Source: JBBSBY01 sp038205805
GTDB taxonomy: Bacteria; Desulfobacterota; Desulfomonilia; Desulfomonilales; Desulfomonilaceae
Direction: 5' to 3'
Assembly (NCBI GenBank): GCA_038205805.1
Contig: JBBRBO010000004.1
Span: 27,591-91,590 of the forward strand
Length of the DNA: 64,000 bases
Positions 42,750-51,986 of this stretch are shown here, piece after piece (the first letter of the stretch is position 1; each line of letters opens with the position of its first letter). Position numbers and translations under genes: made by a program. The notes under the pieces were generated by a model. It was not told where the DNA came from. It searched no databases and saw only the letters and a program-made list of their open reading frames with translations.

Positions 42750-43620
42750 AGAACCGCTGAAGTTGGTGATCCCCAAGGGCAGCTTGGAGAAGGCCACCAT
42801 TGACCTGTTTCGTCGAGCCGGCTGGACCATTACCGTCTCCGAACGAAGCTATTTTCCCAGTGTGGATGACGATGAAATCGTAATGGCGCGATTGCGCGCC
42901 CAGGAAATATCACGTTACGTGGAAATGGGGACCTTTGACGCCGGATTGACCGGGAAGGACTGGATCCTCGAGAACGAATCCGATGTCGTGGTGATCGACG
43001 ATCTCGTGTATTCCAAAGTGTCGCAGAATCCCGCTCGATGGGTCTTAGCCGTGGATGCGGACTCTAACTACAAGGAACCCCACGACCTTGACGGCAAACG
43101 CATCGCCACCGAGTTGGTGGGGTTCACAAAGAAGTGGTTCGCCGAGCGCAACGTGAAAGTAGACGTGGAATTCTCCTGGGGCAGCACCGAAGCTAAGGTC
43201 AACGAGGGCGTAGTGGACGCCATTGTGGACGTCACCGAAACCGGCAGCACCCTGAGAGCGAACGGTTTGCGCATCATTCACAACCTGCTCACCACCAATA
43301 CGCAATTCATAGCCAACCGTGAGGCGTACAAAGACCCCTTCAAGAGGGAAAAGATCGAACAGATCCACCTGCTTCTGCAAGCCGCATTGGAGGCTAGGAA
43401 AATGGTTGGCCTTAAAATGAATTGCCCAAAAGACAAGGTGGATTTCCTGGTGGGCTTGCTCCCTTCGCTGAACGCCCCCACCGTTGCGGGCCTGTACAAG
43501 TCCGATTGGTTCGCAGTGGAATCCGTCGTCTCCGAAGAGGTAGTCAGAAGCCTCATCCCGAAACTCCTCAAGGCCGGCGCCACGGGCATCATCGAGTACA
43601 GCCTCAACAAGGTGCTCTAG
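42742..43620 (+). CDS. hisG: ATP phosphoribosyltransferase, long form
   Basis: 292 residues from ATG 42742; TTG 42739 is also possible. The N-terminal two-lobed catalytic domain has LVIPKGSLEKATIDLF, the GTFDAGLTGKDWI region and DAIVDVTETGSTLRANGL, the PRPP loop. The last ~75 residues are the regulatory ACT-like domain, so it is the hexameric, histidine-inhibited long form. It catalyses the first committed step of histidine synthesis. It overlaps hisI. Confidence 0.96.
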   Translation: MNREPLKLVIPKGSLEKATIDLFRRAGWTITVSERSYFPSVDDDEIVMARLRAQEISRYVEMGTFDAGLTGKDWILENESDVVVIDDLVYSKVSQNPARWVLAVDADSNYKEPHDLDGKRIATELVGFTKKWFAERNVKVDVEFSWGSTEAKVNEGVVDAIVDVTETGSTLRANGLRIIHNLLTTNTQFIANREAYKDPFKREKIEQIHLLLQAALEARKMVGLKMNCPKDKVDFLVGLLPSLNAPTVAGLYKSDWFAVESVVSEEVVRSLIPKLLKAGATGIIEYSLNKVL

Positions 43621-43640
43621 CGCCGAGCCGCCGGCAAAAC

Positions 43641-43700
43641 GATACCTCGGGGAGAGCTTTTTTAAAAACAAGGCTTCTCCCCGAATCCACTCTCCACATG
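43641..43700 (+). repeat. Remnant of a TNA-element hairpin after hisG
   Basis: CTCGGGGAGAGC and GGCTTCTCCCCG arms enclose a T/A-rich loop, recalling the second hairpin of the TNA elements. The ends are lost. It may serve as a hisG terminator. 43738-43826 then holds a GTTC...CCCGGTGAAC-type palindrome. Confidence 0.5.
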
Positions 43701-43853
43701 CGAGCCACACACCCGAATGTGCTATACTTTGACAATGAACGGTAACTGTTCTCCGGGGGTCCGGCGCCGGCTTGGAATAACGATGGGGTCGTCCCGGCCC
43801 AGAGCCGCCCCAAGCCCGGTGAACCATGAGCAAACCGTTCCACAGGAGGGATC

Positions 43854-44648
43854 ATGGAAACAGCGAGCCTCAAGGAAAACGCCGGGTACTTGTACGATAC
43901 GCTTCGCCTAAGAAGCCTCCCCCTAGCGGTAAAATTTCTGCCGGACGATACGGGGTTCCCGGAAAAACACCGGCGTCCTCACAGGGATATGGGCAAGAGG
44001 ATCACCATCTGTCAGGCTGTCACCATGGCGAGGCTGTACGGCTGGACAATGGGGTTGACCTCACAAGACCTGATCTGCGTCCCTGCCGCGGTCGCCTTCG
44101 GATTTAGCGGGGTCAAGGAGCCCAAAGAGGCCCTTACCCAGTTGTTTTGCGACATTAGTTTCCACTCGAACCCTGATAACGCCGCCCTCGAAACGGAATC
44201 CATGAGCGTTATGGACGGCCGTGAGCACAAGGCGATCCTCATTGCCCCTTTGAACAAAGCCTCGTTTGAGCCGGACACCATCACCGTATACGCAAACCCC
44301 GCGCAGACCGTCCGTATGGTTCAGGGGTGGGTGTATCGTTACGGCAAGCGTGTGGGCGCAAACATCGGCGGTAAAGTGGAATGCTCGGAGTACCTCTTGG
44401 CGCCGTGCCAAACCACGTCGGCCACGGTGGTGATCCCAGGCGCGGGCGATCGTATCTTCTCCATGACCCAGGATGATGAGATGGTCTTCGCCCTACCCGG
44501 CTCTCAACTGGACGGCCTAATTGAAGGGTTGAAAGAAGCCGGCAAAAAGATCGGCGCGCGCTATCCGATCACTTTTTATCAGAACTTTCAGCCTGAGTTC
44601 CCCAAACAGCACCGAGAATTCGGTCAAAAGCTTGGTTTGTTCAAGTAA
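43854..44648 (+). CDS. DUF169 family protein
   Basis: 264 residues, preceded by AGGAGG. The family features are an N-terminal RLRSLPLAVKFLPDD, a CQAVTMARLYG segment, LICVPAAVAFGF and a C-terminal CSEYLLAPCQTTSATVVIPG. DUF169 members occur in anaerobes and archaea, often near energy metabolism genes, with no proven function. The conserved Cys pattern (C52, C75, C181, C188 approx.) suggests metal or cofactor binding. A GTTCACCGG palindrome (44662-44700) follows. Confidence 0.88.
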   Translation: METASLKENAGYLYDTLRLRSLPLAVKFLPDDTGFPEKHRRPHRDMGKRITICQAVTMARLYGWTMGLTSQDLICVPAAVAFGFSGVKEPKEALTQLFCDISFHSNPDNAALETESMSVMDGREHKAILIAPLNKASFEPDTITVYANPAQTVRMVQGWVYRYGKRVGANIGGKVECSEYLLAPCQTTSATVVIPGAGDRIFSMTQDDEMVFALPGSQLDGLIEGLKEAGKKIGARYPITFYQNFQPEFPKQHREFGQKLGLFK

Positions 44649-44708
44649 GAAGCGATAAGAGCGTTCACCGGTCTCAGAGCGCTTGCAAGGCCGGTGAGCC
44701 CTCACACA

Positions 44709-45248
44709 TTATTCAGGCAATGTGACCGTGGCCAACACCTTCTTCAGCTCCTGTAAGCCGTCATCGGAAATATTCGTTATCTCGAACCCGGAAATCCTCG
44801 GATGTCCCTCGGCCCCGTCTTTGGTCCACCTGCACTGAGCTTCAAAATGGAACGGTAACAAATCAGCGAATTTCTCGAGTTGCACGAGAAAGGTCTTGAC
44901 GCTGCCGATTTCCAGCGACATACCGGAAATCTGGACCCCTTTTTCAGATAAGTCTCGGATAGCGTACGTTTCCATATTCAAATCCTCAAGATCGAAGATG
45001 GGCAACCGCACCACGGGATAGTGCCGAGGCATACGACGGGACTGGCTGAGATCCAGCGTGTCGGCGAAGGACGGCATCCTACCCTTTACATCGTCGTGAA
45101 CTATGTATTTGGCCGCAACAAGCTTCCGAAAGGCGCTTTGGAGCCCTAAGGCGCTCAGCCTGTACTTGTTCATCAGACCTTGGTCAGTCAGCCCGCGATG
45201 AATGTCATCCACCATCTCTCGAGCGCTAAGTGTTCTCTTGGATTTCAT
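44709..45248 (-). CDS. PilZ-domain protein with N-terminal helical module
   Basis: 179 residues from ATG 45248 (GAGG at nine bases); TTG 45254 is too close to it. Residues 1-50 are a short helical module (SAREMVDDIHRGLTDQGLM and KYRLSALGLQSAFRKLV) seen in many deltaproteobacterial PilZ proteins. Residues 75-175 have RHYPVVRLPIFDLEDLN... and ISGMSLEIGSVKTF, a PilZ-like beta barrel. The RxxxR c-di-GMP motif is not clearly seen. It probably binds c-di-GMP or a partner in motility or adhesion control. Confidence 0.75.
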   Translation of the reverse strand: MKSKRTLSAREMVDDIHRGLTDQGLMNKYRLSALGLQSAFRKLVAAKYIVHDDVKGRMPSFADTLDLSQSRRMPRHYPVVRLPIFDLEDLNMETYAIRDLSEKGVQISGMSLEIGSVKTFLVQLEKFADLLPFHFEAQCRWTKDGAEGHPRISGFEITNISDDGLQELKKVLATVTLPE

Positions 45249-45536
45249 ACGCAATTACCTCAGTCGGCCGCTAAACCCCACGGGCGCGCGTCATGCGCTT
45301 CAATTACTCATCCCGCTTACGTTCCGGTCGTTGCGGCAGTAATATGTATCGGCACAGAGTGAGCGCTTTGTCGCTATCTTATAGTAACGGGAGTTTACAA
45401 AGAAGAAAAGAAAACGTCCACCCAATTCGGGGAAATCGCTTTGGAATTTTGAGAGAGGCGCGGGCCGATTTGCTGGTCAAAAAGTGAGATCGGTGAAAAT
45501 CATTTTCGTAAAGCAGGTTTTCCTAACTTCTTTTAA

Positions 45537-45860
45537 TAGCGATGTGCTTCACAAAAGTAAGATCGGCGGAGCTTTTGTTGCAAAGTAGGTCTTCTAAATT
45601 CTTTCTAAGTAATTTGTGATAATCGGCGAAAGCGGCATTTTCTCCTTAAGAAAAGTCGGTTTCGGCAATTGCAAAAGTTCTTGGAGAGGGGTTTGGGGCA
45701 TAGGCGCTAACTTAAGGGTTGTAACTACCTAAAATCATTAAAACCGGTAATTCAAAATCCGTAATGATTTCCACTTAAAGTTAGCGCCTATGGGGGTTTG
45801 GGGAGAAACTTCTTTCAAGAAGGTTCTCCCCGATATTACTTCTTTAATTGCGCATAGGGA
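45537..45860 (+). mobile_element. TNA element copy 14 (subfamily A), interrupted
   Basis: TAGCGATGTGC at the left and GCGCATAGGGA at the right, with both hairpins. It is interrupted by a 94-bp palindromic element and its 11-bp duplication at 45699-45803. The right end abuts TTA, which is the minus-strand TAA stop of the oxidoreductase at 45861. The left flank is TAA. A fragment of another copy occupies 45484-45530. Confidence 0.86.
45699..45792. mobile_element. 94-bp palindromic MITE with 11-bp target duplication
   Basis: Ends CATAGGCGCTAACTT... and ...AGTTAGCGCCTATG are near-perfect inverted repeats of about 20 bp. An inner AAATCATTA/TAATGATTT pair makes most of the element one hairpin. The flanks GGGGTTTGGGG at 45688-45698 and 45793-45803 are a perfect 11-bp direct repeat. 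Removing one copy restores the host repeat GAGAGGGGTTTGGGGAGAAA. The long duplication fits IS4/IS231-like transposition, an inference. Confidence 0.9.
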
Positions 45861-46832
45861 TTACCTCTCCACAGCAGCCTTGATTCTGTCCAACGTAAGG
45901 AGGGCGTTTAACCCGCGTTGTCCGTCCACGAGCGGTTTTCGACCATTCGTGACCGCATGGACAAACTCTTCCAGCTCGATGCGCAGGGGCTCGCCGGCGC
46001 CCAACGGAACCGTATCGCATTCAGCCTTCCCCATGAAGCAAACGCCGCACGCGTCCTGGGTCGTCTCGCAGGTGTGGCGGGTCAAACAGCCGTTCAGTGT
46101 ATCCGCCGTGTATTGGCTCGTAGCGGTCGTTACGATGATCTCACGGGTCTTTGTCGGCGAACACTTGCCGGTCCAGATTGACGCCATAATCCCGTTCTCG
46201 AACCGCATGAGCGCGTGAGCCACGTCATACTTGTCGGAGAGCACGGTCCTCGCAAAGCAGTGTATTGACACGGGCGCCGCGGCGGCGAGTTCCAGCACGA
46301 GATCCACATCGTGAATCATGAGGTCGTAGAATACATCCACATCTACGCACCGGCCGCCGTCAAAGGGAGAAAGACGCCGCACGTGAATCGAGACAATGGG
46401 TTCAGGCAAGCCGGCTACAACCTCCATGAGCTTTATGGTAGCGGGATTGAAGCGCTCGACATGCCCCACCATCAACGTGAGCCCCTTGGCGTCGGCAAGT
46501 TCCACCAGCTCACGGGCGCCCTCCACCGAGTGGGCCAACGGCTTCTCCATGAGAATGTGCAATCCCCTTTGCAGGCATGTGCGCCCAATCTCCAGATGCG
46601 TCTGCGTCGGCGCCGCAATAACGACGGCCTCGCTGTTCTCCATGAGTTCTTCGAGACTGCCGAACACTCGACCGCCGTGGGGGCGAGCGATCTCAGCCGC
46701 ACGAGCCCCATCCCTATCGTAAATGCCCGTTAACTGCGTGAAGTCGGACGTTGCGGCGATGCGGGCGTGATGCCGACCCATCGCCCCTACCCCGATAACA
46801 CCTATGGGGAGTTTCTTCGCTGATGTTTTCAT
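45861..46832 (-). CDS. Gfo/Idh/MocA-family oxidoreductase
   Basis: 323 residues from ATG 46832. The NAD(P) site is IGVIGVGAMGRHHARIAA at residues 8-25. The EKPLA motif (MEKPLAHSVEGA) near residue 93 and the H-D catalytic region YDLMIHDVDLVLEL near 165 define the family. It oxidises or reduces a sugar-derived ring, for example a nucleotide sugar. It lies near no other sugar gene. A TNA element abuts its stop codon. Confidence 0.92.
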   Translation of the reverse strand: MKTSAKKLPIGVIGVGAMGRHHARIAATSDFTQLTGIYDRDGARAAEIARPHGGRVFGSLEELMENSEAVVIAAPTQTHLEIGRTCLQRGLHILMEKPLAHSVEGARELVELADAKGLTLMVGHVERFNPATIKLMEVVAGLPEPIVSIHVRRLSPFDGGRCVDVDVFYDLMIHDVDLVLELAAAAPVSIHCFARTVLSDKYDVAHALMRFENGIMASIWTGKCSPTKTREIIVTTATSQYTADTLNGCLTRHTCETTQDACGVCFMGKAECDTVPLGAGEPLRIELEEFVHAVTNGRKPLVDGQRGLNALLTLDRIKAAVER

Positions 46833-47049
46833 GGGGAAAAAATACACCGGCCGCGGGCTTACGTCAAAGATAACGTTTTACTTTCCGCGGCTGATAAAGC
46901 ATAGTAAGATTCTTTCGCCGGGATTGAGAGCGCTCTGCACCCGGTGGGGTGTTATGCTGAGTGACATGCCGGTTCATTCTACACGGCGCTAAAACGTGGT
47001 TGCGCTGTTCCGTCCCTTACTCCTCGATGTAACTTAATGGGAGGCGTTC

Positions 47050-48165
47050 ATGCTCAAGTCCCTTGCTTTGTCGGTCGCTCTATGCCTTGTGGTGTCCACA
47101 TCGATTTTCGCGGCGGACCCTGTCGTAGTGGGGGCCTACCTTTCCATGACGGGGAATGTGGCGGCATACGGCCAAATGGGATGGTCGGGCATCACCATCG
47201 CCAAGAAAATGGAACCCGAGGTGCTCGGGAGACCCGTTGATGTACGTTTGGCCGACACAAAGTCCGACAAGGTGGAATCCGCAAATGCGGTATCCCGTCT
47301 CATCGAAAAGGACCATGTCAGAGCCCTCATCGGTGAAATGATCTCCGGCAACACATTGGCCGGCGCGGATTACGCTGAACGCCGCAAAATTCCCATGGTG
47401 AGCCCCACCGCCACGAACCCTCTCGTTACCCAGAATAAAAAATTCATCTTTCGCGTGTGCTTCATTGATTCGGATCAAGGCAGGGTCGCCGCGAAAATAG
47501 CCAAGGACGAACTCAACGCCAAGACCGCCGCAATCATCCTCGATATTTCCCAGGACTATTCCGTGGCCCTTGCGGCCTATTTCCGACGCGCATTCCAGAA
47601 GCTCGGCGGCAAGGTCCTCACGGACGTGAAGTTCAAAAGCGGAGATAGGGATTTCACTCCGCAACTGAGTTCCATCAAGGAAGCGAAACCCGACATCATC
47701 TATGCGCCCATTTACTACACCGAGTGCGCCCTTGCGGCCAAGCAAGCCCGCAACATGGGTATCACGGCGCCTATTCTGGCCGGTGACGGCGTGCAAGCGC
47801 CTGAACTCATCGAGCTCGGCGGAGACGCAGTGGAAGGCCTGTTGTTCACTACTCATTTCCACCCCGACATGGTGACGAGCGAGCGCGGCAAGCAGTTCCT
47901 ACAAGCTTTTAAGGACGAATACGGGAGTATACCGGACGCATTCACCGCAAACGGAGCGGACGCGTATTTCCTGCTGCTGGACGCCATTAAACGAGCGGGT
48001 TCAGATGATCCCCAAAAGATTAGAGAGGCCCTCGTAAATACTAAAAACTTCGAGGGCGTGGGCGGCGCCATCACCATGCAATCCAACGGCAACCCGATAA
48101 AGGCCATGGTGGTGAACAAGGTGAAGGACGGGAAGTTCGTCTACATAAAAAGCATCATGCCCTAA
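47050..48165 (+). CDS. livK: LIV-type ABC transporter substrate-binding protein 1
   Basis: 371 residues, preceded by GGGAGG. The signal peptide ends at SIFAADP (residue 22). Type I periplasmic-binding fold features are VVVGAYLSMTGNVAAYGQ, the loop YAERRKIPMVSPTATNP and C-terminal GVGGAITMQSNGNPIK. It captures branched-chain amino acids or related small carboxylates in the periplasm. It is the first of five consecutive genes livK-H-M-G-F, with livF displaced by a degenerate TNA element. The ligand is not certain. Confidence 0.93.
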   Translation: MLKSLALSVALCLVVSTSIFAADPVVVGAYLSMTGNVAAYGQMGWSGITIAKKMEPEVLGRPVDVRLADTKSDKVESANAVSRLIEKDHVRALIGEMISGNTLAGADYAERRKIPMVSPTATNPLVTQNKKFIFRVCFIDSDQGRVAAKIAKDELNAKTAAIILDISQDYSVALAAYFRRAFQKLGGKVLTDVKFKSGDRDFTPQLSSIKEAKPDIIYAPIYYTECALAAKQARNMGITAPILAGDGVQAPELIELGGDAVEGLLFTTHFHPDMVTSERGKQFLQAFKDEYGSIPDAFTANGADAYFLLLDAIKRAGSDDPQKIREALVNTKNFEGVGGAITMQSNGNPIKAMVVNKVKDGKFVYIKSIMP

Positions 48166-48172
48166 GAGCGCC

Positions 48173-49060
48173 ATGGACGCGCAATTCATTACCCAGCAAG
48201 CTGTCTTCGGCCTCACCTTGGGGTGCCTCTACGCCTTGATAGCCATCGGTTACACCATGGTGTACGGGGTTCTGCGGCTGATTAACTTCGCCCACGGCGA
48301 CTTGCTCATGGTATCGGCGTACTTCGCGTTCTTCGGCATTGTGATTTTTCATGTGCCGTGGCCGGCCGCCTTTCTCGGGACCGTTCTCCTCACCGCCGCC
48401 CTCGGCATACTGATTGACCGCGGGGCCTACAAGCCGCTCCGTAACAGTCCACGCATCAGCGCCCTCATAACGGCAATCGGGGTGTCGTTCTTGTTGGAAA
48501 ACCTCGGGCTGGTGGTTATAGGCGGGCGTCCCAAGACCTTCCCTACCCCTGAGTTGTTTGAAGGCACACTGCTCCTGGGCGGTATCCGTATTTCCAACAT
48601 TTCCATGTGGATTCTCGGCGTTACGGCGGTTCTGCTCTTGCTGTGCGCGCTCGTTATCAACAAGACCCGCATCGGTATGGCCATGAGAGCCGTCTCACGC
48701 GACCTGGACACCGTGCGTCTCATGGGGGTCGATGTGAATCGCGTGATCTCGTTCACCTTTGCCCTCGGGTCGGCGCTTGCGGCGGCCGGAGGTATCCTGT
48801 GGTGCATGAAGTACCCGGCGGTCGAGCCTTTCATGGGGGTGATACCGGGCCTTAAGGCGTTTGTGGCGGCGGTCCTCGGCGGTATCGGGAGCGTCCCCGG
48901 CGCGGCCATCGGCGGTCTGCTGCTCGGCCTAAGCGAGGTCATGATTGTTGCGCTGTGGCCCGAATGGTCCGGGTATCGCGACGCAGTGGCGTTTACCATA
49001 CTCATTGTCATCCTGTTGACCAAACCCACGGGCCTCCTCGGCGAAGAACTCCCGAGTTAA
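48173..49060 (+). CDS. livH: LIV-type ABC permease LivH, importer 1
   Basis: 295 residues, eight or so membrane segments. Family motifs are GLTLGCLYALIAIGYTMVYG and FTFALGSALAAAGGILW, with GLKAFVAAVLGGIGSVPGA near the C-terminus. It starts seven bases after livK. Together with LivM it forms the inner-membrane channel. No oddities. Confidence 0.95.
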   Translation: MDAQFITQQAVFGLTLGCLYALIAIGYTMVYGVLRLINFAHGDLLMVSAYFAFFGIVIFHVPWPAAFLGTVLLTAALGILIDRGAYKPLRNSPRISALITAIGVSFLLENLGLVVIGGRPKTFPTPELFEGTLLLGGIRISNISMWILGVTAVLLLLCALVINKTRIGMAMRAVSRDLDTVRLMGVDVNRVISFTFALGSALAAAGGILWCMKYPAVEPFMGVIPGLKAFVAAVLGGIGSVPGAAIGGLLLGLSEVMIVALWPEWSGYRDAVAFTILIVILLTKPTGLLGEELPS

Positions 49061-49069
49061 AAGCACACC

Positions 49070-50191
49070 ATGACAGTGTTCACCACGTCCCCAACCCAGA
49101 GCAGCGCGAACACCGACGAACCGGTCATGTTCCGCACTCATCGCACGCGCGATCGCATTCTCAGCCTGTGCGCCTTGGGGGTTTTGGCCGGCTTTCTCTG
49201 GTACGCCGATACATATCTTGGGGATTACACGGTTCGAATTCTCAACAATATCGCTATTTTCATCATGCTCGCCGTGAGTTATAACCTCATTAACGGCGTG
49301 GCGGGGCAGTTTTCGCTTGGACCCAACGCATTCCTGGCAGTGGGAGCCTACACAGCGGCGTTGCTCACGCTCTCGCCCGATGAAAAGCTCCAAACCTTCA
49401 TCATTGATCCGCTTATTTGGCCGCTCTCCGAGATTTCTATGTCTTTCCCGGCGGCGCTGATAATAGCGGGATTGGTTACGGCTTTCATCGCGTTGCTCAT
49501 GGCGATCCCGGTTTTTCGCGTCAGGGGGGATTACCTCGCCATCGTGACATTGGGATTCGGGGAAATGACGCAGGTCCTCGCCAATAACCTGACCACCGTC
49601 ACCAACGGCCCCCTGGGTCTGAAGAGCCTCACGCCGTATACAAACCTTTGGTGGACGTGGGGCGCCTGCGTCCTCACGGTTGTATGCGTGCTGCGTCTGA
49701 TTCGATCTTCGTACGGCCGCGCAATGAAGGCCGTCCGGGAAGATGAAACCGCAGCCGAAGCTATGGGCATAAACGCATTTCGCATCAAGACCCTGGCCTT
49801 CGTGGTGAGCGCCTTCTTCCAAGGCGCAGCCGGCGGATTGCTCGCGCACCTGATAACCACAATCTCCCCTTCGCTGTTTTCGTTCATGTTCACGTTCAAT
49901 CTGCTGGCCATGATCGTGATCGGCGGTCTCGGGAGCGTTTCCGGGGCCATAATCGGCGCCGCGCTTCTCACCTGGGGCGGGGAGTTGCTACGCTTCACGG
50001 AAGAACCCATCTCGCTGTTCGGGTATTATTACGAAGGCATACCCGGCATGCGTATGGTGATTTTTTCCCTCTTGCTGATCGGAGTGATGCTCTTTGCGCG
50101 ATCCGGGATTATGGGCCGCAACGAGATCACCTGGGAAGGCATTTTCGGCTTTTTCCGCAACATTTTCCGACGGCGGAGAACAATCGCGTGA
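49070..50191 (+). CDS. livM: LIV-type ABC permease LivM, importer 1
   Basis: 373 residues from ATG 49070; ATG 49127 would remove a 19-residue non-conserved extension and is equally possible. Membrane segments are interleaved with GQFSLGPNAFLAVGAY, RGDYLAIVTLGFGEM and MAMIVIGGLGSVSGAIIG-like motifs. It begins nine bases after livH and its stop overlaps livG by GTGA. Confidence 0.95.
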   Translation: MTVFTTSPTQSSANTDEPVMFRTHRTRDRILSLCALGVLAGFLWYADTYLGDYTVRILNNIAIFIMLAVSYNLINGVAGQFSLGPNAFLAVGAYTAALLTLSPDEKLQTFIIDPLIWPLSEISMSFPAALIIAGLVTAFIALLMAIPVFRVRGDYLAIVTLGFGEMTQVLANNLTTVTNGPLGLKSLTPYTNLWWTWGACVLTVVCVLRLIRSSYGRAMKAVREDETAAEAMGINAFRIKTLAFVVSAFFQGAAGGLLAHLITTISPSLFSFMFTFNLLAMIVIGGLGSVSGAIIGAALLTWGGELLRFTEEPISLFGYYYEGIPGMRMVIFSLLLIGVMLFARSGIMGRNEITWEGIFGFFRNIFRRRRTIA

Positions 50192-50961
50192 GTTCCATAC
50201 TATTTCGCACGGATAACCTTTGTGTCCATTTCGGTGGATTGGCAGCTCTCACGGACCTGGATCTTGAAATTCCCCAAGGCGGCGTCATCGGGCTCATCGG
50301 TCCCAACGGCGCAGGGAAGACAACGGCCTTCAACGCCATCACCGGCATAGTGAAAGCGACCAAGGGAGACGTCTTCTTCGAGAACCGGAGAATCACCCGC
50401 TGGTCCACGCCTTCCAGGGCGCGAGCCGGCATCGCCCGCACGTTTCAGAACATCAGGCTCTACGAGGATCTCACGGTGCTGGAGAACGTCATGGTCGCGG
50501 GCCATTCAGCTATCCGCTATTCGTTTCTTGAGGCCATTCTCCAGGTGGGCAGATTCCGCAAAGATGAGCGACGCACACGCGAGCACGCCCTCGAGCTTCT
50601 GCGCTTAATGGGATTGCAGGATGTCGTGAGGGAAAAGGCCGGCGTTCTCCCTTACGGGAGTCAACGTAAACTTGAGATCGCTAGAGCTCTGGCGCTCCGA
50701 CCCAAATTACTTCTCCTCGATGAGCCTGTGGCGGGCATGAATCCCGGTGAAACCCTCGAATTCGGGGTATTGCTCAAGGAAATACAGGCGCAGCTCCGAA
50801 TCTCCGTGGGCTTGATCGACCACGACATGGGATTCGTCATGGATGTATGCGACCGCATCAAAGTAATCGACCACGGCGTACCGATCGCCTGGGGAACGCC
50901 GTCGGAGATCCAGAGCAACCCTAAAGTGATCGCTGCTTACTTAGGCGAACCCGCTGCTTGA
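50188..50961 (+). CDS. livG: LIV-type ABC ATPase LivG, importer 1
   Basis: 257 residues from GTG inside a GTGA overlap with livM. Walker A GPNGAGKTT near residue 37, the signature-like PYGSQRKLEIARAL, Walker B LLLLDEPVAGMNP and the H-loop DHDMGFV are present. It hydrolyses ATP to drive import. livF follows after 290 bp. Confidence 0.96.
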   Translation: MSSILFRTDNLCVHFGGLAALTDLDLEIPQGGVIGLIGPNGAGKTTAFNAITGIVKATKGDVFFENRRITRWSTPSRARAGIARTFQNIRLYEDLTVLENVMVAGHSAIRYSFLEAILQVGRFRKDERRTREHALELLRLMGLQDVVREKAGVLPYGSQRKLEIARALALRPKLLLLDEPVAGMNPGETLEFGVLLKEIQAQLRISVGLIDHDMGFVMDVCDRIKVIDHGVPIAWGTPSEIQSNPKVIAAYLGEPAA

Positions 50962-51017
50962 GCGACGCCTTTGCTTTAGGCGCCGACTTGTATGGTCAAC
51001 CCATGCAGCCTCGTTTG

Positions 51018-51230
51018 GATCAGCATTTGAAAGAAGAAGATTAATGGAGATCATATTGAAAAGCAGGCTCTTCTAAATCACTTCCGAGAATCTGTAACAT
51101 TCGCCGAAAGCGACGTTTTCTCCTTGAGAAAAGTCGGTTTCGGCAATGTATAAGTTCTTGGAGAGGGGTTCGGGGGGAACCTTCTTTCAAGAGGGTTCCC
51201 CCCGATATTACTCTTTTAATCGCTAATGCG
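51018..51230 (+). mobile_element. TNA element copy 15, between livG and livF
   Basis: An older subfamily A copy whose outer ends are eroded. Its second hairpin has changed to GGGGGGAACC/GGTTCCCCCC, in which an A-T pair of the usual GGGGAGAA/TTCTCCCC stem is replaced by G-C on both arms. That is a compensatory change. It separates livG from livF. Confidence 0.8.
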
Positions 51231-51251
51231 ACCTCGGGAGCGACGGGCTTC

Positions 51252-51986
51252 ATGCTTGAACTGCGGAATGTCCATGTAAAATACGGTGGGATACAGGCGC
51301 TCAAGGGAGTGTCCTTGACCGTGGAGGAGCGCGGTATCACCACGTTATTAGGCGCGAACGGGGCCGGTAAAAGCACCACGGTGCGGGCCGCTTCAGGGAT
51401 GGTCCCGATTGCGGAGGGAGACATTCTCTTTCAGGGGGTCTCCATCAAAGGCATGGCGCCCCACAAGATCCAAAGGTTGGGGCTCGTGCACATACCCGAA
51501 GGACGCCACATCTTCCCAAACCTCACGGTGAGGGAAAATCTCCTCATGGGCGCTTACCACAACAATGATTCCAAGGACATCGCCGACGGCCTGGACCACG
51601 TATTCACCAAGTTCCCTATTCTTTCCATGAGGCTCAAACAACTGGGAGGAACCCTGTCCGGTGGTGAGCAGCAAATGCTTGCAATAGCCCGCGCCCTCAT
51701 GTCCAAACCCAAATTGCTCATGATGGATGAACCTTCCCTCGGCTTGGCGCCCATGGTGGTGGCCGAGGTCTTTCGCATCATAGAAGAGATCCGCAGCGAG
51801 GGCGTGACCATCTTTCTCATCGAGCAAAACGCCAACGCAGCCCTTAAAATCGCCGATAAAGCGGCCCTCCTCGAAACGGGGAAAGTGGCGCTCGAGGGTT
51901 CCGGCGCCGAAGTCCTTGCGAACCCCGCGGTGAAGCGTGTCTACCTGGGCCACAAGGCCGAAGGCGCAGCGCTTACGGAGTCATAG
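51252..51986 (+). CDS. livF: LIV-type ABC ATPase LivF, importer 1
   Basis: 244 residues. Walker A GANGAGKST, signature LSGGEQQMLAIARAL, Walker B LLMMDEPSLGLAP and H-loop LIEQNANAA are all present. It pairs with LivG as the ATPase heterodimer. GGGAG lies 11 bases upstream. A degenerate TNA element separates it from livG, so co-transcription must cross the element. Confidence 0.96.
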   Translation: MLELRNVHVKYGGIQALKGVSLTVEERGITTLLGANGAGKSTTVRAASGMVPIAEGDILFQGVSIKGMAPHKIQRLGLVHIPEGRHIFPNLTVRENLLMGAYHNNDSKDIADGLDHVFTKFPILSMRLKQLGGTLSGGEQQMLAIARALMSKPKLLMMDEPSLGLAPMVVAEVFRIIEEIRSEGVTIFLIEQNANAALKIADKAALLETGKVALEGSGAEVLANPAVKRVYLGHKAEGAALTES

